A DNA stretch of 64,000 bases, taken from Shimia sp049116215 (GTDB lineage: Bacteria > Pseudomonadota > Alphaproteobacteria > Rhodobacterales > Rhodobacteraceae). Below, piece by piece: positions 16,567 through 24,900 of this stretch. The number at the start of each line of letters is the position of its first letter. The first letter of the stretch is position 1. Location: assembly GCF_049116215.1 (NCBI RefSeq), contig NZ_JAGDZB010000003.1:186001-250000 (forward strand), in the 5' to 3' direction. The position numbers and the translations under genes are program-made. Under the pieces are notes generated by a model, which was given only the letters and a program-made list of their open reading frames with translations, was not told the DNA's origin and ran no database searches.

Positions 16567-16700
16567 ACGTTTGCAGAGAACGTCCGTTTTCGAGGTGCAA
16601 ACGTTCAGAGGCGTTCGAGCGGGATACCAAGAATCCCCCCTTGTGCTTTCAAAAAAGTCCATTTTGGTTACCGGAACTGGTAGTAAAAAAGGTACACGGT

Positions 16701-17042
16701 ATGCCGAAACGGACGATCAAAGACACGGATAAGTCTCGTAATATTCAAGTAGAGGTCACAGGTGAGTTGAGCCTGGACGCTATGGAGGAGGTCTTGAGCG
16801 GCGCGGCTTCGGCGCTGGGGCTGACTATGTCACACATCACCACATTGAGCCGTAAAAAGTACCCCAACAACCGGCATTGGCATTTCAAAGAAGACCTCAA
16901 AGCCAAAGGCTGTTTGGATGTGACCTATTGGCCTGCTGGGCCTTTGTTTTGGATCACCATCAGGAATTTTGAACCTGATTGGGTTCATCGTTCGGGGGAG
17001 AGGTTGGCGTCGTTGATGGAAGAGCGGTTGGCGGAATTCTGA
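16701..17042 (+). CDS. Small conserved-looking protein of unknown function
   Basis: I do not recognise a domain in this 113-residue soluble protein. It has a predicted helical first half (GELSLDAMEEVLSGAASALG) and a compact second half rich in Trp and His (NRHWHFKEDLKAKGCLDVTY, then WPAGPLFWITIRNFEPDWVH). It is basic at the N-terminus and has no signal or membrane segment. I placed the start at MPKRTIKD, preceded by an AAAAAAGGT sequence; upstream codons would overlap the preceding terminator. A strong terminator follows, so it is a stand-alone transcript. Confidence 0.65.
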   Translation: MPKRTIKDTDKSRNIQVEVTGELSLDAMEEVLSGAASALGLTMSHITTLSRKKYPNNRHWHFKEDLKAKGCLDVTYWPAGPLFWITIRNFEPDWVHRSGERLASLMEERLAEF

Positions 17043-17082
17043 CTAAGGAATTCACCAGCATGAAGCGTGTGTAAACACCGCC

Positions 17083-17119
17083 GAAGCTCCCGAATGAACG
17101 CTCGGGAGCTTCTCTTTTT
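17083..17119 (+). terminator. Rho-independent terminator after the 113-residue protein gene
   Basis: An 11-bp perfect stem GAAGCTCCCGA/TCGGGAGCTTC with an 8-nt loop is followed by TCTTTTTG. Confidence 0.85.
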
Positions 17120-17128
17120 GGAAAAAAG

Positions 17129-18316
17129 TTAGTCCAACCGCGCCCGCAGCACGCGCAGCATATTCTCACCCATCACTTTGCGGATTTGTGCCTCGCTCAA
17201 TCCTGCGTCCATTAGGGCCTGCGTGAGTGCTGCCAGCTCGGAGGTGTCAAACGCCGTGCCCACAGAGCCGTCGAAGTCCGAACCCAAGGACACGTGGTTT
17301 TCGCCCAACAGGTCCACCGCCGCTCTCACGGTTTTGGCCACGCCCGCCGGGCTGTCATCACAGGTCACATCCGCCCAATAGCCGATGCCAACCACGCCGC
17401 CGCCCTGGTCCATGCCGTTTTGCACGATTGCCTGCATCAGCGCGTCTTCATAGTTTCGTTTCACCGGGCAGTTGCCGTAGATGCCGGTGTGGCTGACGAT
17501 CATTGGCATGTTGGTCATCTCGATGACCTCGCGCGCCACCTGTGGGCTGGAGTGGGCCACGTCGATCACCAGATTGCGCGCTTCCACGGCTTTCACCACC
17601 TCGTGGCCAAAGTCGGTCAGGCCTTTGTTGCCAATGCCATGCAGCGAGCCGCCGAGTTCGTTGTCAAAGAAATGCTGCAGGCCAATCACGCGGTAGCCGA
17701 CGTCTTGCAGCTTTTGCAGGTTGTCGATGTCGCCTTCCAGCGGATGTGCGCCTTCGATGCCCAGCATTCCGGCCACAACGGTTTTGCCGGCGGCACGGTC
17801 GGCCAGCACAGCATCAAGCTCTGCTTTGGTGCGCACGATGCGCAACTGACCGTCAGAGCGCTCCTCTGCGTCCTGCAGGCGTTCGGCTTGGTAAACCGCG
17901 CGCTCAAAAATGCTGTCCCAGGTGCGAGGTGGCCACAATTGGCCGACGGCCAGAAGCGTGATGTTGTCGCGCGCATCGGCGGAGTTGCTGTCGTAGTTTT
18001 GGCCTGCCGGGGATTTGGTCACAGCGGTGAAAACTTGCACGGCGACATTGCCTTCGATCAGGCGGGGCAGGTCGACCTGCCCGCGATTTGCCAGTTCCAG
18101 CGGGTCACGCTTCCACAGCAGCGTGTCGGCATGCCAGTCGCCTACGGTGAGGCTGGCGTGCAGGTCTTTCGCGGCATCGCTGACCTCATAGGGCGCGTGG
18201 TCTTTCACGGTGTTGCGCGATTTCTCTACGTGTCCCGGTGCCACAATCAAAAAGGCAACCACAGCCACAATCACAATGAGCAGCAACCGGCCCAACCATT
18301 TCCCCAAGGTGCGCAT
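17129..18316 (-). CDS. Membrane dipeptidase (peptidase M19)
   Basis: The 395-residue protein is anchored by an N-terminal transmembrane helix (about residues 8-27, GRLLLIVIVAVVAFLIVAPG). The M19 renal-dipeptidase-like TIM barrel follows. Zinc ligands are visible in VGDWHADTLLW (H-x-D), in the conserved Glu of GIEGAHPLE, and in the His residues of VIDVAHSS and IVSHTGIYG; SLGSDFDGSVGTAFDTSEL is a late family motif. Such enzymes cleave dipeptides, including D-amino-acid-containing ones, and beta-lactams. Topology suggests the catalytic domain is periplasmic. It is monocistronic and divergent from the RcnB-like gene. Confidence 0.9.
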   Translation of the reverse strand: MRTLGKWLGRLLLIVIVAVVAFLIVAPGHVEKSRNTVKDHAPYEVSDAAKDLHASLTVGDWHADTLLWKRDPLELANRGQVDLPRLIEGNVAVQVFTAVTKSPAGQNYDSNSADARDNITLLAVGQLWPPRTWDSIFERAVYQAERLQDAEERSDGQLRIVRTKAELDAVLADRAAGKTVVAGMLGIEGAHPLEGDIDNLQKLQDVGYRVIGLQHFFDNELGGSLHGIGNKGLTDFGHEVVKAVEARNLVIDVAHSSPQVAREVIEMTNMPMIVSHTGIYGNCPVKRNYEDALMQAIVQNGMDQGGGVVGIGYWADVTCDDSPAGVAKTVRAAVDLLGENHVSLGSDFDGSVGTAFDTSELAALTQALMDAGLSEAQIRKVMGENMLRVLRARLD

Positions 18317-18484
18317 GTTCTTTTCCCCAATGCGTGTGTTTGGTCGCAGCCTAGGAGCAGAGACGCATTTGTCAAAGGTTGACGTAACAAGAGCGGATTA
18401 TTGCGACCTTTGTTCTTGGAGCTTTGCGGCAAACGGGCGTCATGGCACTGTGTCGGGTATTGGATTGTATCGTGAGGACAGAAG

Positions 18485-18850
18485 ATGATTTTGAGAAGCG
18501 TTTTGGTGGCGGCACTGGCTGTGTCTATGGGACTGTTTGTGGCGGATGGAGCCTTGGCAAAAGACAAGGGTGGTCAAGGCAATAGCAAGAAAGTGAAGAT
18601 CGATAAGCCAGGCAAGGGCAATGGCAACGGAAAGGTCATTCCTCCGGGGCAGGTGAAACGCTACACTCGTGGTGCCAAGCTGCCGACCGATTTGAAATGG
18701 GACGACATTGGCGATTTGGACAAATGGAAGTTGAAGGCTCCGGGCAAAGGCAACCGCTACATCCGCGTGGATGATGAGATTTTGGAGGTCTCGGACGACC
18801 TCTCAACGGTGGTGGATGCGGTTGGCATCGTGGGGGATCTGCTGAAGTAA
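18485..18850 (+). CDS. RcnB/CigR-like small periplasmic protein
   Basis: This 121-residue protein has a signal peptide (about residues 1-25, cleaved after DGALA). A Lys/Gly-rich low-complexity stretch follows (KDKGGQGNSKKVKIDKPGKG), then an RcnB-type C-terminus with PPGQVKRYTRGAKLP and RYIRVDDEILEVSDDL. RcnB proteins act in the periplasm in nickel/cobalt homeostasis; CigR is a related protein with a different role, so the function is open. No metal transporter is adjacent. Confidence 0.72.
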   Translation: MILRSVLVAALAVSMGLFVADGALAKDKGGQGNSKKVKIDKPGKGNGNGKVIPPGQVKRYTRGAKLPTDLKWDDIGDLDKWKLKAPGKGNRYIRVDDEILEVSDDLSTVVDAVGIVGDLLK

Positions 18851-18857
18851 GGCGCGT

Positions 18858-19298
18858 CTACATGCGCACGCAGTTGATTGGCGCTTTGTCAGCCGACAGG
18901 ATCATGTAGTTTTCCGAAGTGAATGTGACCGTTGCGCTGGCATCGCTGCCGTCCAGAAGGGCCCGGCGCAGGGTTTCGGCATGTTCGCTGCGGCGTGCGT
19001 CCTGACCGTCGATTGTCAATTTGCTGACATAGGCGGAGACCGGTGTGTCGCTGAGCGTGCCGTTGACCAACTGGTAGTCAGAGCGATAGCGCGCCTGGGC
19101 TGAGACCTCTTGGTCCAGCCCGAGGAAGTCGATGTTGACCAGCGCATCCAGTCGCCCGGTTTCCGAAAACGTCACATTGGAAACCGCATCATTGTCTGCT
19201 GCGCTGCGCGCGCACGTCCACGTGCCAAGGATAGATTGTGCAGAGCTAAAAGGGGCTGAAAGCAGTACCAAAGTGGCGGCGGTTAACAAGGCTTTCAT
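18858..19298 (-). CDS. Exported protein of unknown function
   Basis: This 146-residue protein carries a signal peptide (MKALLTAATLVLLSAPFSSA, residues 1-20). The mature part starts QSILGTWTCARSAADND and is beta-rich, like small lipocalin-type or DUF-like domains that begin with a G-x-W motif, and ends in a Cys (PINCVRM) that may pair with the N-terminal C29. I chose the ATG preceded by AGGAGACCCGAT. The family is not identified; periplasmic location is the firm point. Confidence 0.65.
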   Translation of the reverse strand: MKALLTAATLVLLSAPFSSAQSILGTWTCARSAADNDAVSNVTFSETGRLDALVNIDFLGLDQEVSAQARYRSDYQLVNGTLSDTPVSAYVSKLTIDGQDARRSEHAETLRRALLDGSDASATVTFTSENYMILSADKAPINCVRM

Positions 19299-19455
19299 AT
19301 CGGGTCTCCTATGGACAAAACAAGCGCACAAGTAACGCAAAACCAGTTGAACAGAGCGTAGAACAGGCGACGTGGCGCTTCAATCTTTGAGTGTGATTGT
19401 TTCGGGAGCCTCCACGCGGCTATGGTGGGCTTGCATAAACGGCCAAGGGGCGGAC

Positions 19456-19941
19456 ATGGCGCAGGTTTTGATTGTCTATCACACTCGCACAGGCGGCAGT
19501 CGGCAAATGGCAGAGGCGGCGTTTGCAGCGGCTCGTGCGGAGGGGAATGCGCGGCTTTTGTCTGCGGAAAAGGCACAGCCAGAGGATGTGCTTGCGGCGG
19601 ATGGCTATCTGTTCTGCGGGCCGGAAAACCTCGCCGCGCTTTCGGGGGCGATGAAAGAATTTTTTGACCGCTGTTACTATCCGGTGCTGGGGCAGATCGA
19701 GGGGCGACCGTATGCGCAAATGATTTGTGCCGGGTCCGACGGGCAGGGCGCGGCGCGGCAGTTGGCGCGGATCGCCACAGGATGGCGGCTCAAAGAGGTG
19801 CAGCCGCCGCTGATTGTCTGCACTTTTGCGCAAACGCAGGACGAAATTTCCGCGGAGAAGGTGATTGGCGCGGCGGATTTGACGCGCTGCGCAGCGCTTG
19901 GCGCAGCGCTGGGGGCAGGGCTGGCGATGGGGGTGTTTTGA
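19456..19941 (+). CDS. Flavodoxin family protein
   Basis: The 161-residue protein begins with a beta strand and FMN-phosphate loop (VLIVYHTRTGGSRQMAEA, the loop being HTRTGGS). The second FMN-contact region is FCGPENLAALSGAMKEFFDR. Flavodoxin-fold proteins bind FMN and act as electron carriers or small NAD(P)H:quinone reductases. I started at the ATG immediately before the first strand; upstream codons look non-native. It runs convergent to the MAPEG gene with only 3 bp between them. Confidence 0.8.
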   Translation: MAQVLIVYHTRTGGSRQMAEAAFAAARAEGNARLLSAEKAQPEDVLAADGYLFCGPENLAALSGAMKEFFDRCYYPVLGQIEGRPYAQMICAGSDGQGAARQLARIATGWRLKEVQPPLIVCTFAQTQDEISAEKVIGAADLTRCAALGAALGAGLAMGVF

Positions 19942-19944
19942 GGC

Positions 19945-20517
19945 CTAGAACAGCAAGGCCAGTGCCAAGTAGCTGGACATGCCAAACAGCGACACCAGAC
20001 TTAGGCTCATAAAAATGCCACGCAGGCCGTCTTTACCACTCAGGTAGGAATAGGCATGACCAAGGCGGCCAAAGGCAAATCCAATCATCCAGATGAACGC
20101 CAGGCTTTTTGAGGGCGAGATCAACATCATAGCTGGAGCAAGGATCGCGAAGTAGAGGGTGTTCTCTGACGCGTTGTTATGGGCGTCGTGGTGACGCTTC
20201 ACTTCCCGTGTCCCACTCGGGTCCGCATCTGTTTCCAGCTTTCCGGCCTTGGCCCATTCTTCCGGCGTGGCCTGTAGGCCATATTTGAGGCGCGTGAGCT
20301 CGGTGCTGGTCATCAGCCAGACATGGTTGGCCAGCAGCAGCAGTCCGCTGATGGTGAAGGCAACCAGGATGGGCTTGGAGGGCACAGCTGGCACCGTCGG
20401 CGCAACGCCAATCAATAGGTTCAGCACGATGGCGGCTACAATCAGAGCAAAGGGGTAGAGGATGATGATGCGGCGCACGCGCCGCACGCGATTGGGGTCT
20501 ATACCGTTCTCAGTCAC
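19945..20517 (-). CDS. MAPEG family membrane protein
   Basis: The protein has about 190 residues and four hydrophobic segments (approximately 14-36, 48-68, 115-140, 165-188), the layout of MAPEG proteins. The loop contains KRHHDAHNNASENTLYFAI, with the conserved Asn-Glu-Asn-like motif of the family. Eukaryotic members conjugate glutathione; bacterial roles are poorly known. The start is a GTG with a strong GGAGGAG ribosome-binding site 6 nt upstream, preferred over the ATG 13 codons earlier, which has none. Confidence 0.78.
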   Translation of the reverse strand: MTENGIDPNRVRRVRRIIILYPFALIVAAIVLNLLIGVAPTVPAVPSKPILVAFTISGLLLLANHVWLMTSTELTRLKYGLQATPEEWAKAGKLETDADPSGTREVKRHHDAHNNASENTLYFAILAPAMMLISPSKSLAFIWMIGFAFGRLGHAYSYLSGKDGLRGIFMSLSLVSLFGMSSYLALALLF

Positions 20518-20602
20518 GCTAAACTCCTCCACTCTCACCCTTGAGTGGTAGAACACATGGTCATGTTCAATTCAGATAACAAGTGTGAGGTGGTGCGCGC
20601 GG

Positions 20603-21025
20603 TTAGCCATGCTTATGAGAATAGGCCGTCTGCGCCTGTGAAATGTCCGCCTCGTGCTCCACTGCCCAGTTGGCCAAGCCGGTGATGTGGCCCAGCAGTG
20701 AGTGACCCAAAGGGGTGAGGCTGTACTCAACGGAGGGCGGACGGGTGTCAAAGACTTCGCGGTGCACTAAGCCATCCCGCTCCAGCCCACGTAAAGTGAC
20801 AGTCAACATTCGTTGCGAGATACCCGCCACCGCGCGCAAAAGGGCACGAAACCGTTCCGGCCCACGCCCCAGTCGCAGCACCACCAGCACGCTCCATTTG
20901 TCTCCAACCCGATCCAGCACATCGCGCACCGGACAGGTGCCGCTAAAGTCATTGGCGACCCAAGCGTCCACACCGTCGTTCATCTCCTGAATCTCGGAGG
21001 GGGTTACTTCTGTGTTCCTATCCAA
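20603..21025 (-). CDS. HxlR-family transcriptional regulator
   Basis: This 140-residue protein is a winged-helix regulator of the HxlR (MarR-like) family, with CPVRDVLDRVGDKWSVLVV and FRALLRAVAGISQRMLTVTLRGLERDGLV. Many members respond to redox or aldehyde stress through the N-terminal Cys, here in the GTCPVRD segment. I chose a TTG start with AAAAGGAGG ten bases upstream; the next ATG (14 codons in, at 20983) has its AGGAG touching the start codon and is less likely. It is divergent from an NmrA-type oxidoreductase and probably controls it through the palindromes between them. Confidence 0.85.
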   Translation of the reverse strand: MDRNTEVTPSEIQEMNDGVDAWVANDFSGTCPVRDVLDRVGDKWSVLVVLRLGRGPERFRALLRAVAGISQRMLTVTLRGLERDGLVHREVFDTRPPSVEYSLTPLGHSLLGHITGLANWAVEHEADISQAQTAYSHKHG

Positions 21026-21042
21026 TGAATTAGTGCCTCCTT

Positions 21043-21089
21043 TTGGTGACAAACCAAGTCTCCTAAGTGTGGTTCTTAACAGTAACCAC
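21043..21089. promoter_or_regulatory. Candidate HxlR operators
   Basis: Two inverted repeats lie between the divergent genes: TTGGT-gacaa-ACCAA (21043-21057) and GTGGTT-N9-AACCAC (21069-21089). Both share a GGT...ACC core and sit where a divergent autoregulator would bind. The first overlaps the ribosome-binding region of the regulator transcript. Confidence 0.5.
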
Positions 21090-21108
21090 CATACCATGGA
21101 GAACCACT

Positions 21109-22008
21109 ATGAACCAGACCGTTGCCATTTTTGGCGCCACCGGCGCACAAGGCGCTCCCGTTGTGCAGGAAGCGCTTGCCAAAGGGTTGACCGTGCGCGC
21201 CGTTGCGCGTGACGAGGCCAAAATTTCCGACATGCATGGCGCGGCGCAGGCCTATGCGGCCACTTTGGATGATGTTGACGCCATCGCGCGGGCACTGGAC
21301 GGCGTAGACGCGGCCTTCTTGCATCTGCCAGCCCCAACCAATCCGGAAGATCCGCAAACCTGGATGACCGCGTTTTTCACTGCGGCGCATCAAGTTGGCT
21401 TGCCGCTTCTGGTGTTTACAACCGGCGGCACCACAGGGGACCGTTACCCATCTTCGATGATGATCGATGCCACAACGGGCGGCATGATGGCGGTTTTGAA
21501 CAGCGGCATACCCTCCATTGTCTTGCAGCCCACCATCTATCTGGAAAACCTGTTGCCCGGGTTCTTGACACCGCAGCTGAAAACCGAAGGTGTGCTGGCC
21601 TATCCGCCGTTGCCGGACACAATGAAGGTCACTTGGACCTCGCATTTTGACCAAGCGCGTGTGGTGGTGGCGGCGTTGACCCGTCCCGATCTGGCCGGGC
21701 AGCATTTTGAAATTGGCACGCCCGCGCCGCTGACTGGTGGGCAAATGGCAGAGCTGTTGTCTGGCTGGGTGGATCGCCCGGTGTCCTTTGCCCCGCAGTC
21801 GCCCGAAGCTTTGGGGGCGCAGGTGGCGGAGGCCTTTGGCAATCCGGGCATGGGGCACATGCTGACCGACATGTACGGAGCGCTGGCCAAAATGGACGAT
21901 GACGACATGTGTATCGATACGCAGCAGATTGAGGAGACCTTTGGTGTCACCCTGTCCACTGTTGCGGACCACATCAAAAGCTGGGGCAAAGCTGCTGCGG
22001 CGGCCTAA
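21109..22008 (+). CDS. NmrA-like NAD(P)-binding oxidoreductase
   Basis: The 299-residue protein is a Rossmann-fold atypical SDR. The nucleotide-binding motif is AIFGATGAQGAPVVQEALAK at the N-terminus, followed by LTVRAVARD, which often marks NADP preference through the Arg. It lacks a canonical YxxxK, as is usual for NmrA/QOR2-type proteins that act as NADP sensors or quinone reductases. The ATG is preceded by GGAG with 8-nt spacing. It is divergent from HxlR, the classic arrangement for stress-inducible quinone or aldehyde reductases. Confidence 0.85.
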   Translation: MNQTVAIFGATGAQGAPVVQEALAKGLTVRAVARDEAKISDMHGAAQAYAATLDDVDAIARALDGVDAAFLHLPAPTNPEDPQTWMTAFFTAAHQVGLPLLVFTTGGTTGDRYPSSMMIDATTGGMMAVLNSGIPSIVLQPTIYLENLLPGFLTPQLKTEGVLAYPPLPDTMKVTWTSHFDQARVVVAALTRPDLAGQHFEIGTPAPLTGGQMAELLSGWVDRPVSFAPQSPEALGAQVAEAFGNPGMGHMLTDMYGALAKMDDDDMCIDTQQIEETFGVTLSTVADHIKSWGKAAAAA

Positions 22009-22010
22009 GA

Positions 22011-22042
22011 AAAAGGGCCGGGGAGTTTTCCCCGGCCCTTCG
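22011..22042. terminator. Bidirectional terminator between the NmrA-like gene and pepF
   Basis: A 12-bp stem AAGGGCCGGGGA/TCCCCGGCCCTT has a very short loop. On the minus strand it is followed by TTTTTCTT, so it mainly terminates pepF; on the plus strand the following bases are poorer in T. Confidence 0.8.
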
Positions 22043-22066
22043 ATATTTGCGAGACAGCTTGAGGCG

Positions 22067-23884
22067 TCACTCCATCGCCTCAAGCTCGTCGATCATTGAC
22101 GAAATCATGCTCAGACCCTTGTCCCAGAACTTCGGATCGGAGGCGTCCAGGCCAAATGGTGCGAGCAGTTCGGAGTGGTGCTTGGAGCCGCCCGCTTTGA
22201 GCATTTCGAAGTATTTGTCCTCAAAGCCTTCGTCGCCTTCGGCATAAACCGCATAGAGCGCGTTTACGAGGCCGTCGCCAAAGGCATAGGCGTAGACGTA
22301 GAACGGCGAGTGCACAAAGTGCGGAATATAGGCCCAGAAGGTTTCATAGCCGTCCATATATTCAAACGCCTCGCCGAGGCTTTCGGCCTGTACCGACATC
22401 CAAAGCGCGTTGATGTCTTCTGGTGTCAGCTCGCTTTCACGACGGGCGGCGTGCAGTTTGCACTCAAAGTCGTAGAACGCGATTTGGCGCACCACGGTGT
22501 TGATCATGTCCTCAACTTTGCCCGCCAGCAGGATTTTGCGCTGCTCCTGGGTTTCGGCTTTGTCCAGCATGGCGCGGAAGGTGAGCATTTCGCCAAACAC
22601 CGAGGCGGTTTCCGCCAATGTCAGCGGGGTGGAGGAGAGCATCTCGCCCTGGTCTGCGGCCAGCACCTGGTGCACGCCGTGGCCCAGTTCATGCGCCAAG
22701 GTCATGACATCGCGTGGTTTGCCGAGATAGTTGAGCATCACATAGGGGTGCACGTTGGTCACAGTGGGGTGGGCAAAAGCGCCGGGGGCCTTGCCGGGTT
22801 TCACACCCGCATCAATCCAGCCTTTGGTGAAGAATGGCTCTGCCAGCTCGCCCATACGTGGATCAAAGGCGTTATACGCGTCCATCACGGTTTTTTGCGC
22901 GGTGTCCCAATCGACGGTGGTTGGGTCTTCCATGGGCAGCGGTGCGTTGCGGTCCCAAACCTGCATCACGTCCAGCCCCAGCCATTTGCGCTTCAGCTCG
23001 TAGTAGCGGTGGCTGAGCTTGGGGTAGGCGGCAACCACGGCGTCGCGCAATGCCTCGACCACCTCGGGTTCCACATCGTTGGACAGGTGACGGCCGGTTT
23101 GCGCGGTCGGCATGTTGCGCCAGCGGTCCACAACTTCTTTTTCCTTGGCGGCGGTGTTGTGCACGCGCGCGAAGATTTTGATGTTTTCGGCAAAAACCTC
23201 GGCCAGCTCACGTGCCGCCGCTTCTCGCTTTTCGCGGTCCGGGTCGGTCAGGAAATTCAGCGTGCCTTCGATGTTGAGCTCTTCGCCGTTCACGTTGAAA
23301 GTCAGCCCTGCGATGGTTTCGTCAAACAGACGCTCCCATGCGTCGCCCACCACACCAAGATCGTGCAGGAATTTTTCCAGCTCGTCCGACAGCTGGTGCG
23401 GCTTCATTGCGCGAATGCGGCGGAAGACTGGCTCATAGCGCGCAAGCTCAGCGTTTTCTGCAAAGGCGGTGGAGAGGGTGTCATCTTCGATGCGGTTGAG
23501 TTCCAGCGTGAAGAACACCAGCGGTGTGGAGAAGTTTGTCAGCTTTTCCTGCATGTTGGCCATGAATTGCGCGCGTTCGGCGTCTGTGGTCAGCTGGTAG
23601 TAACGCAGGCCGGCGTAAGACATGATGCGGCCGGACACTTGCGAGATTTTCTCGTTGCGCTGCACACAGGTTAGTAGGTCGGCAGCGGACAGGTCGGCCA
23701 GTTCGCGTTCATAATCGGAGGCAAAGGCGGCACATTCGCCTTCAAGCCAGTCCAGGTCGGCGGTCAGCTCTGGCGCGTCGTCGCCGGTATACAGGTCGCT
23801 CAGGTCCCACTCTGGCAGGTCACCAAACTCATTTGCGCCGGAGGAGGCGTTTGCGTCGCGGACGGGAAAGGGAAGGTTCAGCAT
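22067..23884 (-). CDS. pepF: Oligoendopeptidase F family (M3) metallopeptidase
   Basis: The 605-residue protein is an M3B-family zinc peptidase. The zinc site HELGH lies at residues 398-402 (LAHELGHGVHQVLA), followed by the downstream Glu ligand in TLAETASVFGEML. The N-terminal helical region (about 110-230) matches the PepF N-terminal domain. It degrades short cytoplasmic oligopeptides, often signal-peptide remnants. No signal peptide is present. It is a single-gene unit ended by the bidirectional terminator. Confidence 0.94.
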   Translation of the reverse strand: MLNLPFPVRDANASSGANEFGDLPEWDLSDLYTGDDAPELTADLDWLEGECAAFASDYERELADLSAADLLTCVQRNEKISQVSGRIMSYAGLRYYQLTTDAERAQFMANMQEKLTNFSTPLVFFTLELNRIEDDTLSTAFAENAELARYEPVFRRIRAMKPHQLSDELEKFLHDLGVVGDAWERLFDETIAGLTFNVNGEELNIEGTLNFLTDPDREKREAAARELAEVFAENIKIFARVHNTAAKEKEVVDRWRNMPTAQTGRHLSNDVEPEVVEALRDAVVAAYPKLSHRYYELKRKWLGLDVMQVWDRNAPLPMEDPTTVDWDTAQKTVMDAYNAFDPRMGELAEPFFTKGWIDAGVKPGKAPGAFAHPTVTNVHPYVMLNYLGKPRDVMTLAHELGHGVHQVLAADQGEMLSSTPLTLAETASVFGEMLTFRAMLDKAETQEQRKILLAGKVEDMINTVVRQIAFYDFECKLHAARRESELTPEDINALWMSVQAESLGEAFEYMDGYETFWAYIPHFVHSPFYVYAYAFGDGLVNALYAVYAEGDEGFEDKYFEMLKAGGSKHHSELLAPFGLDASDPKFWDKGLSMISSMIDELEAME

Positions 23885-24012
23885 GGAAGCGGCCTTTGTT
23901 CAAAAATCTGTTGTGGATCAGATAGGCAGAGCGGGGCGGGAGGTTCAAGAGGGGGTTGCACTCCTTTGCGCGGCGCGGGAGCATAGCGGTAAGTCAAAGA
24001 CGGAGGATTGAG

Positions 24013-24843
24013 ATGCGGTTTGTGCGGTATGGCGAACGTGGGGCGGAGAAGCCCGGCGTGTTGGACAAGGCGGGACAGGTGCGGGAATTGTCCGGTGTGG
24101 TGGCAGATTTGGCTGGCGACGTGCTGGCGGACCTGCCGGAGGTGGATCCGGAAAGCCTGCCTCTGGCGGAAGGCGATCTGCGACTGGGCGCACCGGTGGG
24201 GCAGGTGGGCAAGTACCTGTGCATTGGTCTGAACTATTCTGACCACGCCGAAGAGGCGGGCATGGATATTCCCAAAGAGCCAATCCTGTTTATGAAAGCC
24301 ACTAGCGCCATTGTGGGCCCGGATGATCCGGTGATCCTGCCGCGCGGGTCTGAAAAAGGCGACTGGGAGGTGGAGCTGGCCGTGGTGATTGGCAAGGCGG
24401 CAAAATACGTCTCCAAAGAAGACGCGCTGAGCCACGTGGCAGGCTATACCATCGCCAACGACGTGTCGGAGCGCAGTTTCCAGATCGAGCGTGGCGGGCA
24501 ATGGACCAAAGGCAAAAGCTGCGACAGCTTTGGGCCGCTAGGGCCGTGGCTGGTGACGCCGGATGAGGTGGGGGATGTGCAGGACCTTGCGCTGGCGCTG
24601 GATCTCAATGGAGAGCGGGTGCAGACCGGCAATACGGTGTCGATGGTGTTTGGCGTGGCGGAGATCATCTCGTATCTCAGCGACATGATGACCTTGCATC
24701 CTGGCGATGTGATTGCCACCGGCACGCCGCCCGGTGTTGGCATGGGCTTCAAGCCGCCGCGCTATCTGCAAGCGGGGGATGTGATGGAGTTGAGCATTGC
24801 GGGGCTGGGCAAACAGCGCCAGCGGGTGATGCGCGACGGGTGA
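24013..24843 (+). CDS. Fumarylacetoacetate hydrolase family protein
   Basis: The 276-residue protein has the FAH-fold C-terminal domain. GKYLCIGLNYSDHAEEAG starts the domain, acidic metal ligands lie in DWEVELAVVIG, and CDSFGPLGPWLVTPDEV and ATGTPPGVGMGF are further family signatures. Such enzymes cleave or decarboxylate acylpyruvates in aromatic degradation, or act on ureidoglycolate or pentonates; the length fits the single-domain bacterial type rather than true fumarylacetoacetase. A CGGAGG ribosome-binding site precedes the ATG. Although hppD lies in the same window, it is about 12 kb away, so there is no direct operon link. Confidence 0.88.
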   Translation: MRFVRYGERGAEKPGVLDKAGQVRELSGVVADLAGDVLADLPEVDPESLPLAEGDLRLGAPVGQVGKYLCIGLNYSDHAEEAGMDIPKEPILFMKATSAIVGPDDPVILPRGSEKGDWEVELAVVIGKAAKYVSKEDALSHVAGYTIANDVSERSFQIERGGQWTKGKSCDSFGPLGPWLVTPDEVGDVQDLALALDLNGERVQTGNTVSMVFGVAEIISYLSDMMTLHPGDVIATGTPPGVGMGFKPPRYLQAGDVMELSIAGLGKQRQRVMRDG

Positions 24844-24858
24844 TATCTGCCAAAGAAA

Positions 24859-24900
24859 AGTGAGGGGCCAGCCTCTCACACACACCGGGATATTTCCGGA
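24859..24900 (+). repeat. Dispersed intergenic element, copy A
   Basis: GTGAGGGGCCAGCCTCTCAC is followed by CACACCGGGATATTTCCGG. The same two-part pattern (self-complementary GAGGGGC/GCCCCTC-type stem plus CGGGATATTT) recurs inverted at 62203-62255. This copy lies between convergent genes. Confidence 0.45.

Noticed and set aside
22175..23674. 499-codon open frame on the plus strand
   Set aside because: It is antisense to pepF, His/Gly/Val-rich with no domain; a typical high-GC shadow.
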